The translations under genes and the position numbers were made by a program. Below are positions 1-10,077 of a stretch of DNA of 64,000 bases, piece by piece. The DNA is from Deinococcus frigens DSM 12807. Lineage in GTDB: Bacteria > Deinococcota > Deinococci > Deinococcales > Deinococcaceae. Below the pieces are notes generated by a model. The model saw only the letters and a program-made list of their open reading frames with translations, searched no databases and had not been told where the DNA came from. Positions within the stretch are counted from its first letter, which is position 1. Each line of letters opens with the position of its first letter. The DNA lies in the NCBI RefSeq assembly GCF_000701425.1, contig NZ_JNIW01000017.1:1-64000 (forward strand). Direction: 5' to 3'.

Positions 1-240
1 CCCCCGCCGCTTCGGAAATCACGCGAACTGTCCCGAATTCAACCGAGTCCGGGACGCCTCACTTTTCTCTATCTTTCCCTACGGGAGAGGACCGGGCCGA
101 GGAGTCTGCCTTTCATCCTGCCGTCCATTCGGCCTCAGACGCTGACTTCGCAGTGGCCCGAGTAGTGGCCCGGAGCAGTGGCCCCAGGAGTTCATGGCGA
201 GGATTTTGCCATCCTGCCCTCGCCACGCCACAATGGCGAT

Positions 241-1593
241 GTGAAGCGCCTGTCCCTGGCCGTCCTGATCTGGTTGCTGCTGGCCGGTGTGGGCGTGGCG
301 GCGCTCTTCCTGTCGGCGCGCGGGCAGTTCGCAGAGACCTTTAACACTGACGCGCGTATCCTGCACCGCGTGCTGTCGCAGCGCATGGAGCAGCAGGAGG
401 CGGTACTGAACGCCGTGGACGCCCTGGGGCAGGGAGAGGGCACGGTGACGCTAGACACCTTTCTGGACACGCTACTGCGCCCCTACCCGCAGGTGGTGGC
501 GGTAGAACGCTGCGCGGCGCAGGGCTGCCGGGTGCTGGGAACGCCCGCCCAGCGCCCTCCCAGCCTGGAGGCCACTCCTGTCCTGCAACCCACCGTGCGC
601 TGGCCAGTTGGCGGCGGGCCGCTATACGCCCTGTCGCGGGACATCGGCCGGCGCCTCGTGACTCAGTTGACTACGGGAGACGTCCAGGATCTTTTGAAGG
701 AGCTGCGCGGCCGTCATGCCGACAGTACGGTGAGCAAGGTCTATAGGCGGTTGTGCCGGGTGCTTGATCTGGCGGTGCAGGAACAGGTCGTTGTGCGCAA
801 CGTCGCGGCGGCGATCCAGCGCAAGCCGACGGTGAAAACCAGGGTTCCCGCAGAAGGATGGACGACTGAAGAGGTTCAGAAAATCATCCGTACAACCAGG
901 GAGGTCGACCCGGCGATGTACCCGCTGGTGGTGATGGCCTTCGCCAGCAGCGTCCGCATCGGTGAACTGGTCGGTGCTCGGCTTCAGGATTATGACCTGG
1001 ACAAGAATGTCTTCTGGGCGGACGGCACGGCGAAAGAGGGTGGGGGTCGTGGCAAGGGAAAATCTGACCGGGCCCATCGCCCGATCTCGCTCTACCCGGG
1101 AGCGCAGGACGTGATGCTGGCTCACCTGGATCGGCTGCAGCGCCTGAAGGAGGCGGTCGGGCCGGCCTGGGGGATCAAGCGCGTCCACAGCGAGGAAACA
1201 CGTGAAAAGCAGCGCCAGGCCGCGTTGAGGCAGTATGGGCGACACTACGACCAGACCTGGAAGCCGGCCAAACCGGTGCCCACCGAGACGCACGAGTGGC
1301 TGTTCCCGACCTCCCGTGGCACGCGCGACTTCAAGACCAACGTGGGGCGCCGCTGGCACAGGATTCTGGAGGCAGCTCAGGTGAAGGACAGGGTCTTCCA
1401 TGCCGTGAGGGCGACGTGGATCACCGCGGCACTGGACGACAATGTCCCGATGCACGTGATCCAGGCCGCTGTCGGGCATGCCTCGCCGGTCATGACCCTG
1501 CGGTATGCGGAGCGGCCCAAGACGGATGATGCTGCAGCGCGTGTCGCCAGGCGTCTGGGGCTCGACACCGCCGTGAACCCACCGAAAGGCTGA
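241..1593 (+). CDS. chimeric ORF: sensor-kinase N-terminus fused to tyrosine recombinase
   Basis: One uninterrupted frame of about 450 residues made of two unrelated parts. Residues 1 to about 135 begin with a short basic stretch and a single hydrophobic segment, then an extracytoplasmic-looking region rich in 'QRMEQQEAVLNAVDAL'-type sequence, as at the front of membrane sensor histidine kinases. From about residue 136 (near nt 645) the sequence becomes a phage-type integrase: partial core-binding domain, then a catalytic domain with Arg in SVRIGEL, the HAVR (HxxR) box, GHAS and the tyrosine in LRYAE. The integrase lacks its N-terminal arm-binding region and the kinase lacks all catalytic parts. 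The GTG at 241 is preferred over an ATG at 178 because it gives the basic-then-hydrophobic start. The fusion probably arose by deletion or recombination. The catalytic residues remain, but activity is uncertain. Confidence 0.75.
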   Translation: MKRLSLAVLIWLLLAGVGVAALFLSARGQFAETFNTDARILHRVLSQRMEQQEAVLNAVDALGQGEGTVTLDTFLDTLLRPYPQVVAVERCAAQGCRVLGTPAQRPPSLEATPVLQPTVRWPVGGGPLYALSRDIGRRLVTQLTTGDVQDLLKELRGRHADSTVSKVYRRLCRVLDLAVQEQVVVRNVAAAIQRKPTVKTRVPAEGWTTEEVQKIIRTTREVDPAMYPLVVMAFASSVRIGELVGARLQDYDLDKNVFWADGTAKEGGGRGKGKSDRAHRPISLYPGAQDVMLAHLDRLQRLKEAVGPAWGIKRVHSEETREKQRQAALRQYGRHYDQTWKPAKPVPTETHEWLFPTSRGTRDFKTNVGRRWHRILEAAQVKDRVFHAVRATWITAALDDNVPMHVIQAAVGHASPVMTLRYAERPKTDDAAARVARRLGLDTAVNPPKG

Positions 1594-1690
1594 GGCATGC
1601 TTCTTGAGCGCGGCCGCGGCAGTCAGGTCAGCGCCGCGCTGGTGCTGTTCCTCAGGGAAGGTACCTGTGCGATACCTTGGAACGGATCAC

Positions 1691-2146
1691 ATGCCCAAAA
1701 TTCTCGACAATATCGACCTCAAGCTGATTGACGACCTGCGGGTCTCCATGCAGTCTGCGGTGCGCGCCGATTTCTGCGTGGGGTACTTCAACCTGCGTGG
1801 CTGGAAACTCATCGATGATCTGGCCGATCAGTGGAGTGGCCGCGACGATGCGCGCACCCGCCTGCTGGTCGGCATGCAGGAACTGCCAGAAGGCGAACTG
1901 CGCGCGTCGCTGACGCTGCTGGGTTCGTCCACTGGCCTCGACAACCAGACAGCCGTGCGTCTCAAGCGGCGCGCGGCCGAAGGGTTCCGGCAGCAGCTCA
2001 TGCTGGGCGCGCCATCCAACAGCGACGAGGCGGGACTTCGCCGCCTGAGCTGCCAGCTCAAGTCAGGCAAGGTGCAGGTGAAGTTGTTCCTGGGCTTCTT
2101 GCTGCACGCCAAGCTCTACCTGCTCCACCGGCACGACCACGCGGCG
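1691..2146 (+). pseudogene. truncated PLD-domain protein (front of a helicase-type defence protein)
   Basis: The frame starts with MPKILDNIDLKLIDDL and runs about 150 residues to HAKLYLLHRHD, which matches the HxK...D half-site of phospholipase-D-like nuclease domains. In known proteins this kind of N-terminal PLD domain is followed by another PLD half and often by a large SNF2-type helicase. Here the similarity ends just after the HxK motif. The frame then runs into sequence that is the reverse complement of the neighbouring ATPase gene, so everything past about 2146 is not native to this protein. The frame technically stays open to 2635. The ATG at 1691 is chosen because the protein-like sequence begins there; upstream codons look non-coding. 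It is most likely a dead fragment. The family is inferred from the motif and N-terminal style. Confidence 0.6.
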
Positions 2147-2153
2147 CCCCGCC

Positions 2154-4891
2154 CTAAGCATCAAACGAGATGTCGATGCCCGTGGGGTCAGGCCCGGCCG
2201 CCTCCGCCCCACTCTCGACCTGAAGGGCCTGCCAGCGCCGCAGCAGCTCCCGGTGCTCCGGGACGTGGTTCAGAAAACGCTCGCGCCACTGCGGGTCGCC
2301 GATGCTTTGCGAGCGCCCGATCAGCTCGTCGTGGCCGGTCTCCAACGCCAGTCGCTCGGTGTGGTGGTCTCCCTGCGCGGCGAAGACGTCGGCGCAACTC
2401 AGGTAGACGAGGGTCAGGGCCTCGATGCTGGCCCCCTGGCTTTCTTGCAGGTACCGCCACACCTCGGCGGCGCGGCGTCCGGCGTCCTCCAGCCGGCCCA
2501 GGGCCAGGTCGCAGCGGGCCAGCGCCGCGTCGGCCTCGGCCAGGTAGCCTGGAAGTTCCGCCTGTTCCACCAGCGTGTGCGCCTCAACGTAAGTCGCGCG
2601 CGCTTCCACCAGTCGACCGGTGCGCTCGAGAATGAGGCCAAGGTACATCTGGCTGCCACTCAGACCATAGATATCGCCGATTCCATCCAGTTCAGTGAGG
2701 GAATCCCGTGCCGAGCGCTCCGCCACCTCAAACTCGCCCAGGTGGAGAAGAACCACGGCAAGATTCTGCAGACCATAGCCTCGCCCCCGCCGGTATCCCA
2801 CAGCAGTGGCCAGCCGCAGGGATTCCTCGAGCGTGTCGCGGGCCTGCGGGTAGAGTCCCAGCATCGAGTAAGCCATCCCAAGATTACTGGCCGCTATCAT
2901 TTCCTGAGTCCGGTCTACGGCGAGCTGCGCCTCCTGAACGGCGAGCAGGCCCTGGTTTATCGCTTGCACGAGATCCCCTGCCTCAGTGTAGAAAGCCTGG
3001 GTGAAGGTCAGGATCTGGGCGCGGACAGGGCCGGAGGGGACGTGCTCGAGCAGTTCCAGTGCCCGCCGCATGGTGTCCTGCGCCGCGCCGTCGCCCAGAC
3101 GCAACAGCGCGCTCGCTTTGCGCGACAGGGCCTGGGCCTCCAGCGCGGGGTCACCCGCATCGGCGGCGGCAGCGATGGCCTGGTCGAACAGGGGCAGGTC
3201 ATCCCGCTGGACTCCTTCATCGGTGAGAACGACCGTTCTGATCCCGTAGGATTCGGCCAGCCAGGCCCTGTCACCGGAGCTCTGAGCCAAACGCACCAGC
3301 GAGTCCAGGTTGACCTGCCGGGCGTCCCGCTCGCCCAGCAGCCGGAGCGTTTTCTCCTGTGCGAGCGCGATCTTCCAGCGGGTTTCAGCGTCTGTCGGGT
3401 CGGCCAGGGCCAGGGTGCGCTCCAGCAGGCTGCGGGCCTCGCGGGGGCACCCTGCTGCACGGCGCGTTCCCCGGCCTGCAGGTAGTAGCGCGCCGCCCGC
3501 TGCGGCTCGCCCCCCAGGTCGAGGTGCCACGCGAGCTGGGAGCTGAGTTCGGCCGTGTCGGGGCCGCACAGCTCCTCCAGCACCTCGCCGACCTCGCCGT
3601 GCAGCAGCCGGCGCTGAGCCTGGCCCAGTTCGCCGTACAGGTACTTCTGGAACAGCGCGTGGGTGAACCCGTACGCCGACAGCCGGCTGCGCCCGGCCAC
3701 CAGTTCGCCCCGCTCGGTCACCAGGCGGTGCTGCTTTTCCAACCCCTGCGAAAGCTCCCGGATCAGGGGGCGCAGGGGCCGCTGGGTGACCTTCGCCACC
3801 ACCTCGGCGGTGAACGCGGCCCCCTCGACGCTGGCGATGTCGAGGAGGTCGCGCTCCTGCTGCCCCAGCCGCCCGATGCGCTCCTCGATCACGCCCTCCA
3901 CACGGGCGGGGAGGGTACTCCAGTCGAGCTGGCCCGCAACCCAGCGCTCGTCCGCGTCGCGCACGAGCTGCCCACGCTCCTGCAAGGTGCGCAGCAGTTC
4001 CACCGTGAACAGCGGGTGGCCCCCGGTGTGCGCATAAAGTTGCTGGCGAAAGGCCGCGTCCAGCCGGTTGGGTTCCAGGTCGAGGAGCTCTTTGACAAAC
4101 GCCAGGCGCTCGGCCTCGCCGGTCTGGGAGAGGTCGAGGGTGACGTCGCCCGCATAGCGCTTGATCTCGGCGAGCACCTTTTCCAGCGGGTGGCGCTCGC
4201 CGTCCCTGGCCGTGGCGATCTCATCCGGGCGGTAGGTGCCCAGCATCAGCACCCGACTGCCGGCCAGGCGGCGCGACAGGTGAAAGAGCAGCCCCACGCT
4301 GGCCTCGTCGGCCCACTGCAGGTCGTCGAGGACAATCAGCAGCGGCTGCTCCTTGGCGAGCGCCTCGAGCACGTTGGCATACTGCTCGAAGATGCGGCTC
4401 TGCTCGATGGCGCCGCCGTGCTCCTGTTGGCGCTGACCGAGCCGGGTGAGTTCGTCCAGCCAGCCCGTGCTCTTGATCACGGTTCTGCCTATCCTGGCCA
4501 CCAGCGAAGCCCCCGGCACGAAGGCGCCCACCAGATCCGGGCCCACCTCGACCAGCAACTGCACCGAGCGGGCGAACATCGTGTTCAGCCGGTTGTTTCC
4601 CGTGTGCATGTCGGCCGCCTGACGCGCCCCGGTCAACGCCGAGAGCACTTCCCTGAAGGGCAGGTAGGGATCGCCGAACCGGCCCTGGGCGTTGCACTCG
4701 CCCACCGCCACCCGCAGGGTCTCGTGCTTCGCCTGAGAGCGGGCCACGAAGGTTTGCACCAGCGCCGTCTTGCCGTTGCCCGCCTCGCCGGTCACGAAGG
4801 CCACCCCGCCCGCGCCCGCCAGGGCCCGTTCCAGAAATCCCCGCAGGCGCTCCTGCTCTGCGCGGCGACCGATAAAAGCGGCTTCGTCCAT
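2154..4891 (-). pseudogene. AAA/STAND-type ATPase with C-terminal TPR region, frameshifted
   Basis: The first part (4891 down to about 3447) encodes an ATPase that opens with FIGRRAEQERLRGFL and a Walker A GEAGNGKTALV (residues ~30-40), followed by a Walker B-like LLIVLDDLQWAD (~residue 225), the arrangement of MalT/LuxR-like and predicted-ATPase STAND proteins. The rest (about 3447 to 2154) is in a second frame and encodes helical TPR-type repeats ending ...DISFDA. The frames join at a run of five G (3443-3447 on the plus strand); one extra base there would restore a single protein of about 912 residues. No C-terminal HTH is seen. Such proteins act as signalling or scaffold switches. Either a real frameshift mutation or a homopolymer read error explains the break. 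Its 3' end abuts the truncated PLD gene. Confidence 0.75.
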
Positions 4892-5290
4892 AAGCTACCC
4901 CCCGTGATGACCTGCGCTGGTTGAATCAGGAACCTGAGAGCGGCGACCCGCCGAATGTGTGAGGTCACCTGGAACGTCTGAAGCCGTGATGCGCGGTGCC
5001 ACACTCTATCCGCATTTCTGGCGCACCTGCAGGCTCGCCTGCCTGACCACGTCCGCCCTGTTTCGCTGCGCTGGCACGGAGGCCGCCGCGCCCTCCGTGT
5101 CGAGCTCTGCGACCGGAGCGGCCGCCATGCACGGTTCACTGGGACGCAGACGGGCCGGTGCCTCCCCGAGCCGGTTCAGGCGCGGCATGGGGTCGGAGGG
5201 CACGGCCGCCCCGACACTCCCACCTGCGCTGCTCCCACGCACGGCACGATCTGGCCGTCGAGGCCGGCCGCGTCTGTTGCATGGGTTTCG
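4892..5290. other. non-coding gap in the accessory island
   Basis: About 400 bases between the ATPase start and the methyltransferase remnant. Several frames are open on both strands, but none gives a protein-like sequence, a convincing ribosome site or a recognisable motif. It is probably eroded coding DNA from the same island plus the ATPase promoter. Confidence 0.5.
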
Positions 5291-5509
5291 GTGGACGGCG
5301 TGTCCAACGAGGCGGGGCGGGCCGCACTGCGCGCCGAACTCGACGGGCGCGTGGCCCACCTGTACAACCTGACCGAGAGCGAGTTCACTCACATCCTGGG
5401 CACCTTCCCGCTGGTGGCACAGGAGGTCAAGGACGCGGCGCTGGCGGCTTATCGGCGGCTTGGAGGGCCTGCGCCTGCTCAGGCTTCGCTGAGCGCTCTG
5501 CGCGTCTAA
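5291..5509 (+). pseudogene. C-terminal remnant of an Eco57I-like DNA methyltransferase/restriction enzyme
   Basis: A short frame of about 72 residues. The stretch LYNLTESEFTHILGTFPLV resembles the conserved last segment of Eco57I-type and BREX PglX-like adenine methyltransferases, where a 'L(T)xxEFxHILxTFPLV' pattern follows the specificity region. There is no SAM-binding motif and no NPPY, so only the tail survives. Upstream in the same frame there is no sign of the rest of the enzyme. It fits the other broken defence-like genes in the first 5.5 kb. The family call rests on this one motif. Confidence 0.5.
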
Positions 5510-5741
5510 CCGCAGCTCGGGGAAGCAGAGAAACCGGGTGGTTTCGTGGCACAAGCGAGATCACCGGTTTTGCGTCCAGAACCTTGTGAATCATGTGCGA
5601 GTGGAGTATGCAGTTGGGTATACAGAAATCGACCCAAAAACAGCACTTTTCCTCAGTCTGTCGGTCAACTGTCGGTCAAAGCGTTTGTTCCCACAGTGAC
5701 AACAAGTGAAAAAACCCCGACTGTGCCGAGGTTCTTGTTGG

Positions 5742-5813
5742 TGGGCGGTATAGGACTTGAACCTACGACCTCTCGCGTGTGAAGCGAATGCTCTACCACT
5801 GAGCTAACCGCCC
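5742..5813 (-). tRNA. tRNA-Val (CAC)
   Basis: On the minus strand the sequence folds as a complete cloverleaf: acceptor GGGCGGT/ACCGCCC, D arm GCTC...GAGC, anticodon stem TTCGC/GCGAG around loop TTCACAC, and T arm GTAGG-TTCAAGT-CCTAT. The anticodon is CAC, reading GUG. No CCA is encoded; the discriminator base is A. It lies at the edge of the broken accessory island, a common insertion site for integrative elements. Confidence 0.95.
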
Positions 5814-5842
5814 GAACTGTTGAACGGACACCCTATTCCTGG

Positions 5843-5915
<73 letters not shown>

Positions 5916-6063
5916 GCAGCCTTCGCGCTTGCCCTCCAAAAGGCCACGGGCGTGGCGGGTCTTCAGGCGAGGGGAAGTGTAGCAACGGCCCCCCGGCTTG
6001 TCAAACCTGCCTGGCCCCAGACCCGTGGATCCGTGAGCGACGCGGGCGGGTACAGTAGCAGCC

Positions 6064-7422
6064 ATGCGTGTTGTTCATGTGGCTGCGGAAGTATTTCCAT
6101 TCTCGCGTTCGGGCGGGCTGGGGGACGTGCTGGGCGTCCTGCCGGAGGTGCTGGCGGCTCAGGGCGCGCAGACCACCGTGGTCTCGCCGTGGTACGGCTC
6201 GCTGGCAGGGCAGCCCACCGAAGTGTGGCGCAGCGTGGTGCCAGAGCTGAGGGCAGGCCCCGCGCCCATCTTCGAGGTCCGGGTGGGTGAGATCGTCCAG
6301 AACGGCGTGCAGTACCTGTTTATCGGGCTGCCGGAATTTGACCGTCCGGGGCTGTACTTTGACGACGACGTGCACCGCTTCTGCCTGTTCGGGCGCACCG
6401 TGCTGCCGATGCTGCGGCAACTTGGGGTGGCCGCAGACGTGGTCCACGGGCACGACTGGCAAGCGGGGCTGGTGGTGGCCTACGCGCACCTGGCCGGGCT
6501 GAAGACTGTGTTCTCGGTACATAACCTGCAATACCAGGGCCGCTGGAACTTGGAAGAGGCCGCGCGCTGGACCGGCCTGCCCCAGTGGACGCTGGGACCG
6601 GACGCGCTGGAATTCCACGGCGACCTCAACCTGATGAAAGCGGGCCTGACCTTTGCCGACGCGGTCACCACCGTCAGCCCCACCTACGCCCAGGAAATCA
6701 CCACTCCCGAATACGGCGAGGGCCTTCAGGGCCTGCTGGTCCGTTTGACCATCGAGGGCCGTCTGAGCGGCATCCTGAACGGCCTGGACCAGGAACGCTG
6801 GGACCCGCGCACCGACCCGGACGTGCCGCAATTCGGCGATCCGGCGGGCAAGGCGGCGGCCACGGCACTGCTGCGGGGGGAATTCGGGCTGGACGACGCG
6901 CCGATTCTGGGTGTGGTCAGTCGGCTGGCCGATCAGAAGGGAATCGACCTGCTGATCGAGGCACTGCCCGAACTGATCCTGCACTGGAACGTGGTGGTCC
7001 TGGGCGGCGGCGACCCCCTGCTGAGCGCCGCGCTGTCCGGCTGGGCACAACACCCGCGCGTGGCCTACGTGGGCGGCCTGAACGAACCGCTGGCCCACCG
7101 CATCTACGCCGGGGCCGACATCTTTGCCATGCCCAGCCGCTTCGAGCCGTGCGGCCTGTCGCAGATGATCTCCATGCGCTACGGCACGCTGCCGGTGGTG
7201 CGCCTGACCGGGGGGCTGGTGGACACCGTGCCCGCCGACATCGGCTTCCGCTTTACCGACGCCACCCCGCAGGCCCTGAGCGCCGCCTGCGCCGAGGCAC
7301 AGGCCGAGTATGACCGCCCGGAAGCGTGGCAGGCCAGGATGGAACGCGGCATGGCGCTGGACTTTGGCTGGCAGGGTCCGGCGGCGCAGTATCTGGCGCT
7401 GTACGGGCGGCTGGGCCGGTGA
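6064..7422 (+). CDS. glgA: glycogen synthase (ADP-glucose type)
   Basis: Transfers glucose from ADP-glucose to the growing alpha-1,4-glucan in glycogen synthesis. The 452-residue protein has the GT5 layout: the N-terminal substrate loop as SRSGGLGDVLGVLP (residues ~13-26, with Arg replacing the usual Lys of KxGGL), the HGHDWQAGL motif (~residue 128), and the C-terminal PSRFEPCGLSQM with RLTGGLVDTV, which holds the conserved Glu and nucleotide contacts. Length is normal for a bacterial GlgA. The partner glgC, which makes ADP-glucose, is about 33 kb away in this window. The next gene overlaps its stop codon, implying one transcript. Confidence 0.95.
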   Translation: MRVVHVAAEVFPFSRSGGLGDVLGVLPEVLAAQGAQTTVVSPWYGSLAGQPTEVWRSVVPELRAGPAPIFEVRVGEIVQNGVQYLFIGLPEFDRPGLYFDDDVHRFCLFGRTVLPMLRQLGVAADVVHGHDWQAGLVVAYAHLAGLKTVFSVHNLQYQGRWNLEEAARWTGLPQWTLGPDALEFHGDLNLMKAGLTFADAVTTVSPTYAQEITTPEYGEGLQGLLVRLTIEGRLSGILNGLDQERWDPRTDPDVPQFGDPAGKAAATALLRGEFGLDDAPILGVVSRLADQKGIDLLIEALPELILHWNVVVLGGGDPLLSAALSGWAQHPRVAYVGGLNEPLAHRIYAGADIFAMPSRFEPCGLSQMISMRYGTLPVVRLTGGLVDTVPADIGFRFTDATPQALSAACAEAQAEYDRPEAWQARMERGMALDFGWQGPAAQYLALYGRLGR

Positions 7423-8240
7423 ACTTCGGAGTTCAGTGCGTCCCGCCTGCCGAACTATTGCCCGCCTTCGCCGCGCTATACGGTGCAACGCCGGAAGACA
7501 TGATCTGGATGGCCGACGCCTGCACGGCAGGCTTTGTCGCGCTGGCTGACGGGAACGAGATGCTCGGCGCAATCGGCACCCGGCCCAGCCCGCAGTACGG
7601 CGCGGAACTGGTGGGCGGCGTGTTCCCCGGCCCCGTGCGGGACGAGGTGGTGCTGGCACTGGTGCGCGCGGCACTGGCACAGGTGGGCCGCGTGTATCTG
7701 TTCGCGGACGGCTCCCTGTTCCCCGCCGAGGCGCTGCTCTCTGCCGGGCTGCGCGAGGTGGGCGCGTACCGCCGCCTGAGCGGGCGCGTGCCGTACCGCC
7801 ACGTGGACCCGCCCGTTGGCGTCCGGTTGCTGCCGCTGGCCGAGGTGCCCGGTCCCGAAACCCGGCTCCAGGCACTGCAAACCTATGAGGACCGCGTCGG
7901 CCACCACGCGGTCACGCCCGAGGCGGCGGCGGACGGCGCGGGCGGCTTCGACTCTCACCTGAGCGTGATCGCGCTCGATGACGGGGGACGCGGCGTGGGC
8001 GTGTGCCGCGCGGCCATCGAGGACGGCGAGGCAAGGATGGATGCGCCCGGCGTGGCTCCCGAGTGGCGGCACACCAATCTCCGCGCCGCCCTGCTGAACG
8101 AGGTCAACACCCGCCTGCGCGCCTCGGGCATCACGCGGGTCAACGTGGATTCCTGGGGCGACACGCCGGGAGACCTCGCCCACGACCTGAAACTGGGCCT
8201 GGGCGTCATGGAAGAAGCGCCGATTCTGGCGCTGGGGTAA
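7419..8240 (+). CDS. GNAT-family acetyltransferase-like protein
   Basis: About 273 residues, starting at a GTG that overlaps the glgA stop (GTGA), so translation is probably coupled. The C-terminal half contains GGRGVGVCRAAIEDGEARMDAPGVAPEWRHTNLRAAL, which has the look of GNAT strands 4-5 and the acetyl-CoA loop, and ends with a typical 'VNVDSWGDTPGD...LGLGVMEE' GNAT tail. The N-terminal half may be a degenerate second GNAT domain. The substrate cannot be read from the sequence. The stop codon lies in the first unit of a 13-bp tandem repeat. Confidence 0.65.
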   Translation: MNFGVQCVPPAELLPAFAALYGATPEDMIWMADACTAGFVALADGNEMLGAIGTRPSPQYGAELVGGVFPGPVRDEVVLALVRAALAQVGRVYLFADGSLFPAEALLSAGLREVGAYRRLSGRVPYRHVDPPVGVRLLPLAEVPGPETRLQALQTYEDRVGHHAVTPEAAADGAGGFDSHLSVIALDDGGRGVGVCRAAIEDGEARMDAPGVAPEWRHTNLRAALLNEVNTRLRASGITRVNVDSWGDTPGDLAHDLKLGLGVMEEAPILALG

Positions 8241-8282
8241 TGGGTTGGGGTAACGGGCTGGGGTTATGGGCTGGGGTAACGG
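8231..8282. repeat. four tandem copies of a 13-bp unit over a stop codon
   Basis: Units GCTGGGGTAATGG, GTTGGGGTAACGG, GCTGGGGTTATGG and GCTGGGGTAACGG lie head to tail. The TAA in the first unit is the stop codon of the acetyltransferase gene. Because 13 is not a multiple of three, the later TAA copies fall in other frames. A second 13-bp array of the same design lies at 33400-33450. Confidence 0.9.
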
Positions 8283-8423
8283 GAAGGCCCGCCACCGTGT
8301 CCCGATTTGCGGCCTGCCGGGTGGCTCCCTTCACAAGCCGCTCTCCGGGTCACCTGCGAGGCCGGAAGGGCGAGGGCGAGGCGTCCTCTTCCACAGTCCT
8401 CCAAGCCTGCTAGCATTCCGCGC

Positions 8424-9173
<750 letters not shown>

Positions 9174-9183
9174 GGCCGCCGCT

Positions 9184-9309
9184 TAGAGCATTTGTCAAAA
9201 GAGTTCTCCACTTTTGACCGAACGGAGTGAGTGAATTTTGCCGAGTATTTGGGAGAATGGAAGCATCGGGAGTTTCTTTTCCGATGCTGTAATTCGGACA
9301 AATGCTCTA
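9184..9309. mobile_element. 126-bp MITE-like element with 13-bp perfect terminal inverted repeats
   Basis: The ends are TAGAGCATTTGTC and GACAAATGCTCTA, an exact 13-bp inverted pair. Inside is a second hairpin, AGCATCGG...CCGATGCT. There is no coding frame of substance. Size and structure fit a miniature inverted-repeat element moved by a transposase encoded elsewhere. It abuts a second repeat at 9308. Confidence 0.75.
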
Positions 9310-9424
9310 AACGGATTCCGTTTTCCTGCTTCTCGCGGTCTTGCCCAGGGCAGCCCCCATGAGAACGCCTGGACGCCCGCTCGGATGTCCAGGTGGTTCC
9401 AACACTTCTCAATCGGAGGCCGTA
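9308..9424 (+). repeat. dispersed repeat copy (ACGG..TCCG ends)
   Basis: The left end is ACGGATTCCG and the right end CGGAGGCCGT, an imperfect inverted pair. The segment around 9351-9423 (starting CAGCCCCCATGAGAACGCC) matches, in opposite orientation, 27588-27672, including GGACGCC..GGATGTCCA and the terminal CAATCGGAG. It is one of three related copies in the window. Confidence 0.7.
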
Positions 9425-9520
9425 TGAGACTCGGTTCACAGCGGCCCGGTCCCACCCGCGCGCCGAAGCGTTCGCGCGTTTCTGCCGTCTACCTCACCAC
9501 GCCCCGGTAGCGGCGGGCGC

Positions 9521-9916
9521 TCAGGGCAGAACCTCGTACAGTTCTACCTGCCGCATCACCGCGCCGCCGAAGGACAGCACCGCGCGGTACGCGCCCTCGT
9601 CCGGGGCGGTCAGCCGGAACGTCGCCGTGCGCTGGCTGGCGTCCAGATACACGCTGTCACTGCCGATGGCGCGGGTGCTCTCGAACCAGTTGACGCCCAG
9701 GTAGCCCGGCTCGAAGCGGCCATCCACGGTGGCGGTCACGATCAGTTGGTCGCCGTCGCGTTTCAGGCTGGCGTCCGTGACGCGCGGCGGCAGGTCCGGC
9801 GTCACCACCGGGGGCAGCAGCGGCACAAAGTTGTAACGGCACCCGCCGAGGCCCAGGCCCAGCGGAAGGGCCAGCGCACACAGCAGGGCGGGACGCAGGA
9901 AAGCGGGGCGGGGCAT
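9521..9916 (-). CDS. small hypothetical lipoprotein
   Basis: 131 residues with a basic start, a hydrophobic signal segment and a lipobox LGLGGC, so it is probably exported and lipidated. The mature part ([20 protein letters not shown]...) is predicted to be mostly beta strand, with [15 protein letters not shown] and a closing [17 protein letters not shown] do not recognise a family. It stands alone between the repeat cluster and the barstar operon, in the same orientation as the latter. Confidence 0.7.
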   Translation of the reverse strand: MPRPAFLRPALLCALALPLGLGLGGCRYNFVPLLPPVVTPDLPPRVTDASLKRDGDQLIVTATVDGRFEPGYLGVNWFESTRAIGSDSVYLDASQRTATFRLTAPDEGAYRAVLSFGGAVMRQVELYEVLP

Positions 9917-10077
9917 GTCGGCATGCTAGAGCGCCCAGGTGTGAATGCGTACAGGAGGGGCGGGGTCTACCGCGTGTTGGCGAGTGAGCAGCCACGGTCC
10001 TCTCCCCTACCGCAGATCGCAATAGAAGTGGACCAGACCGCTCAGGGGGCTGAGGTCTCCCCTGACACGACAAGGCT

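Noticed and set aside
2147..2635. Continuation of the PLD frame past 2146
   Set aside because: This part is antisense to the ATPase gene and is not related to the PLD domain.
6001..7875. 624-codon minus-strand frame
   Set aside because: Antisense to glgA and the acetyltransferase gene; no ribosome site or domain.
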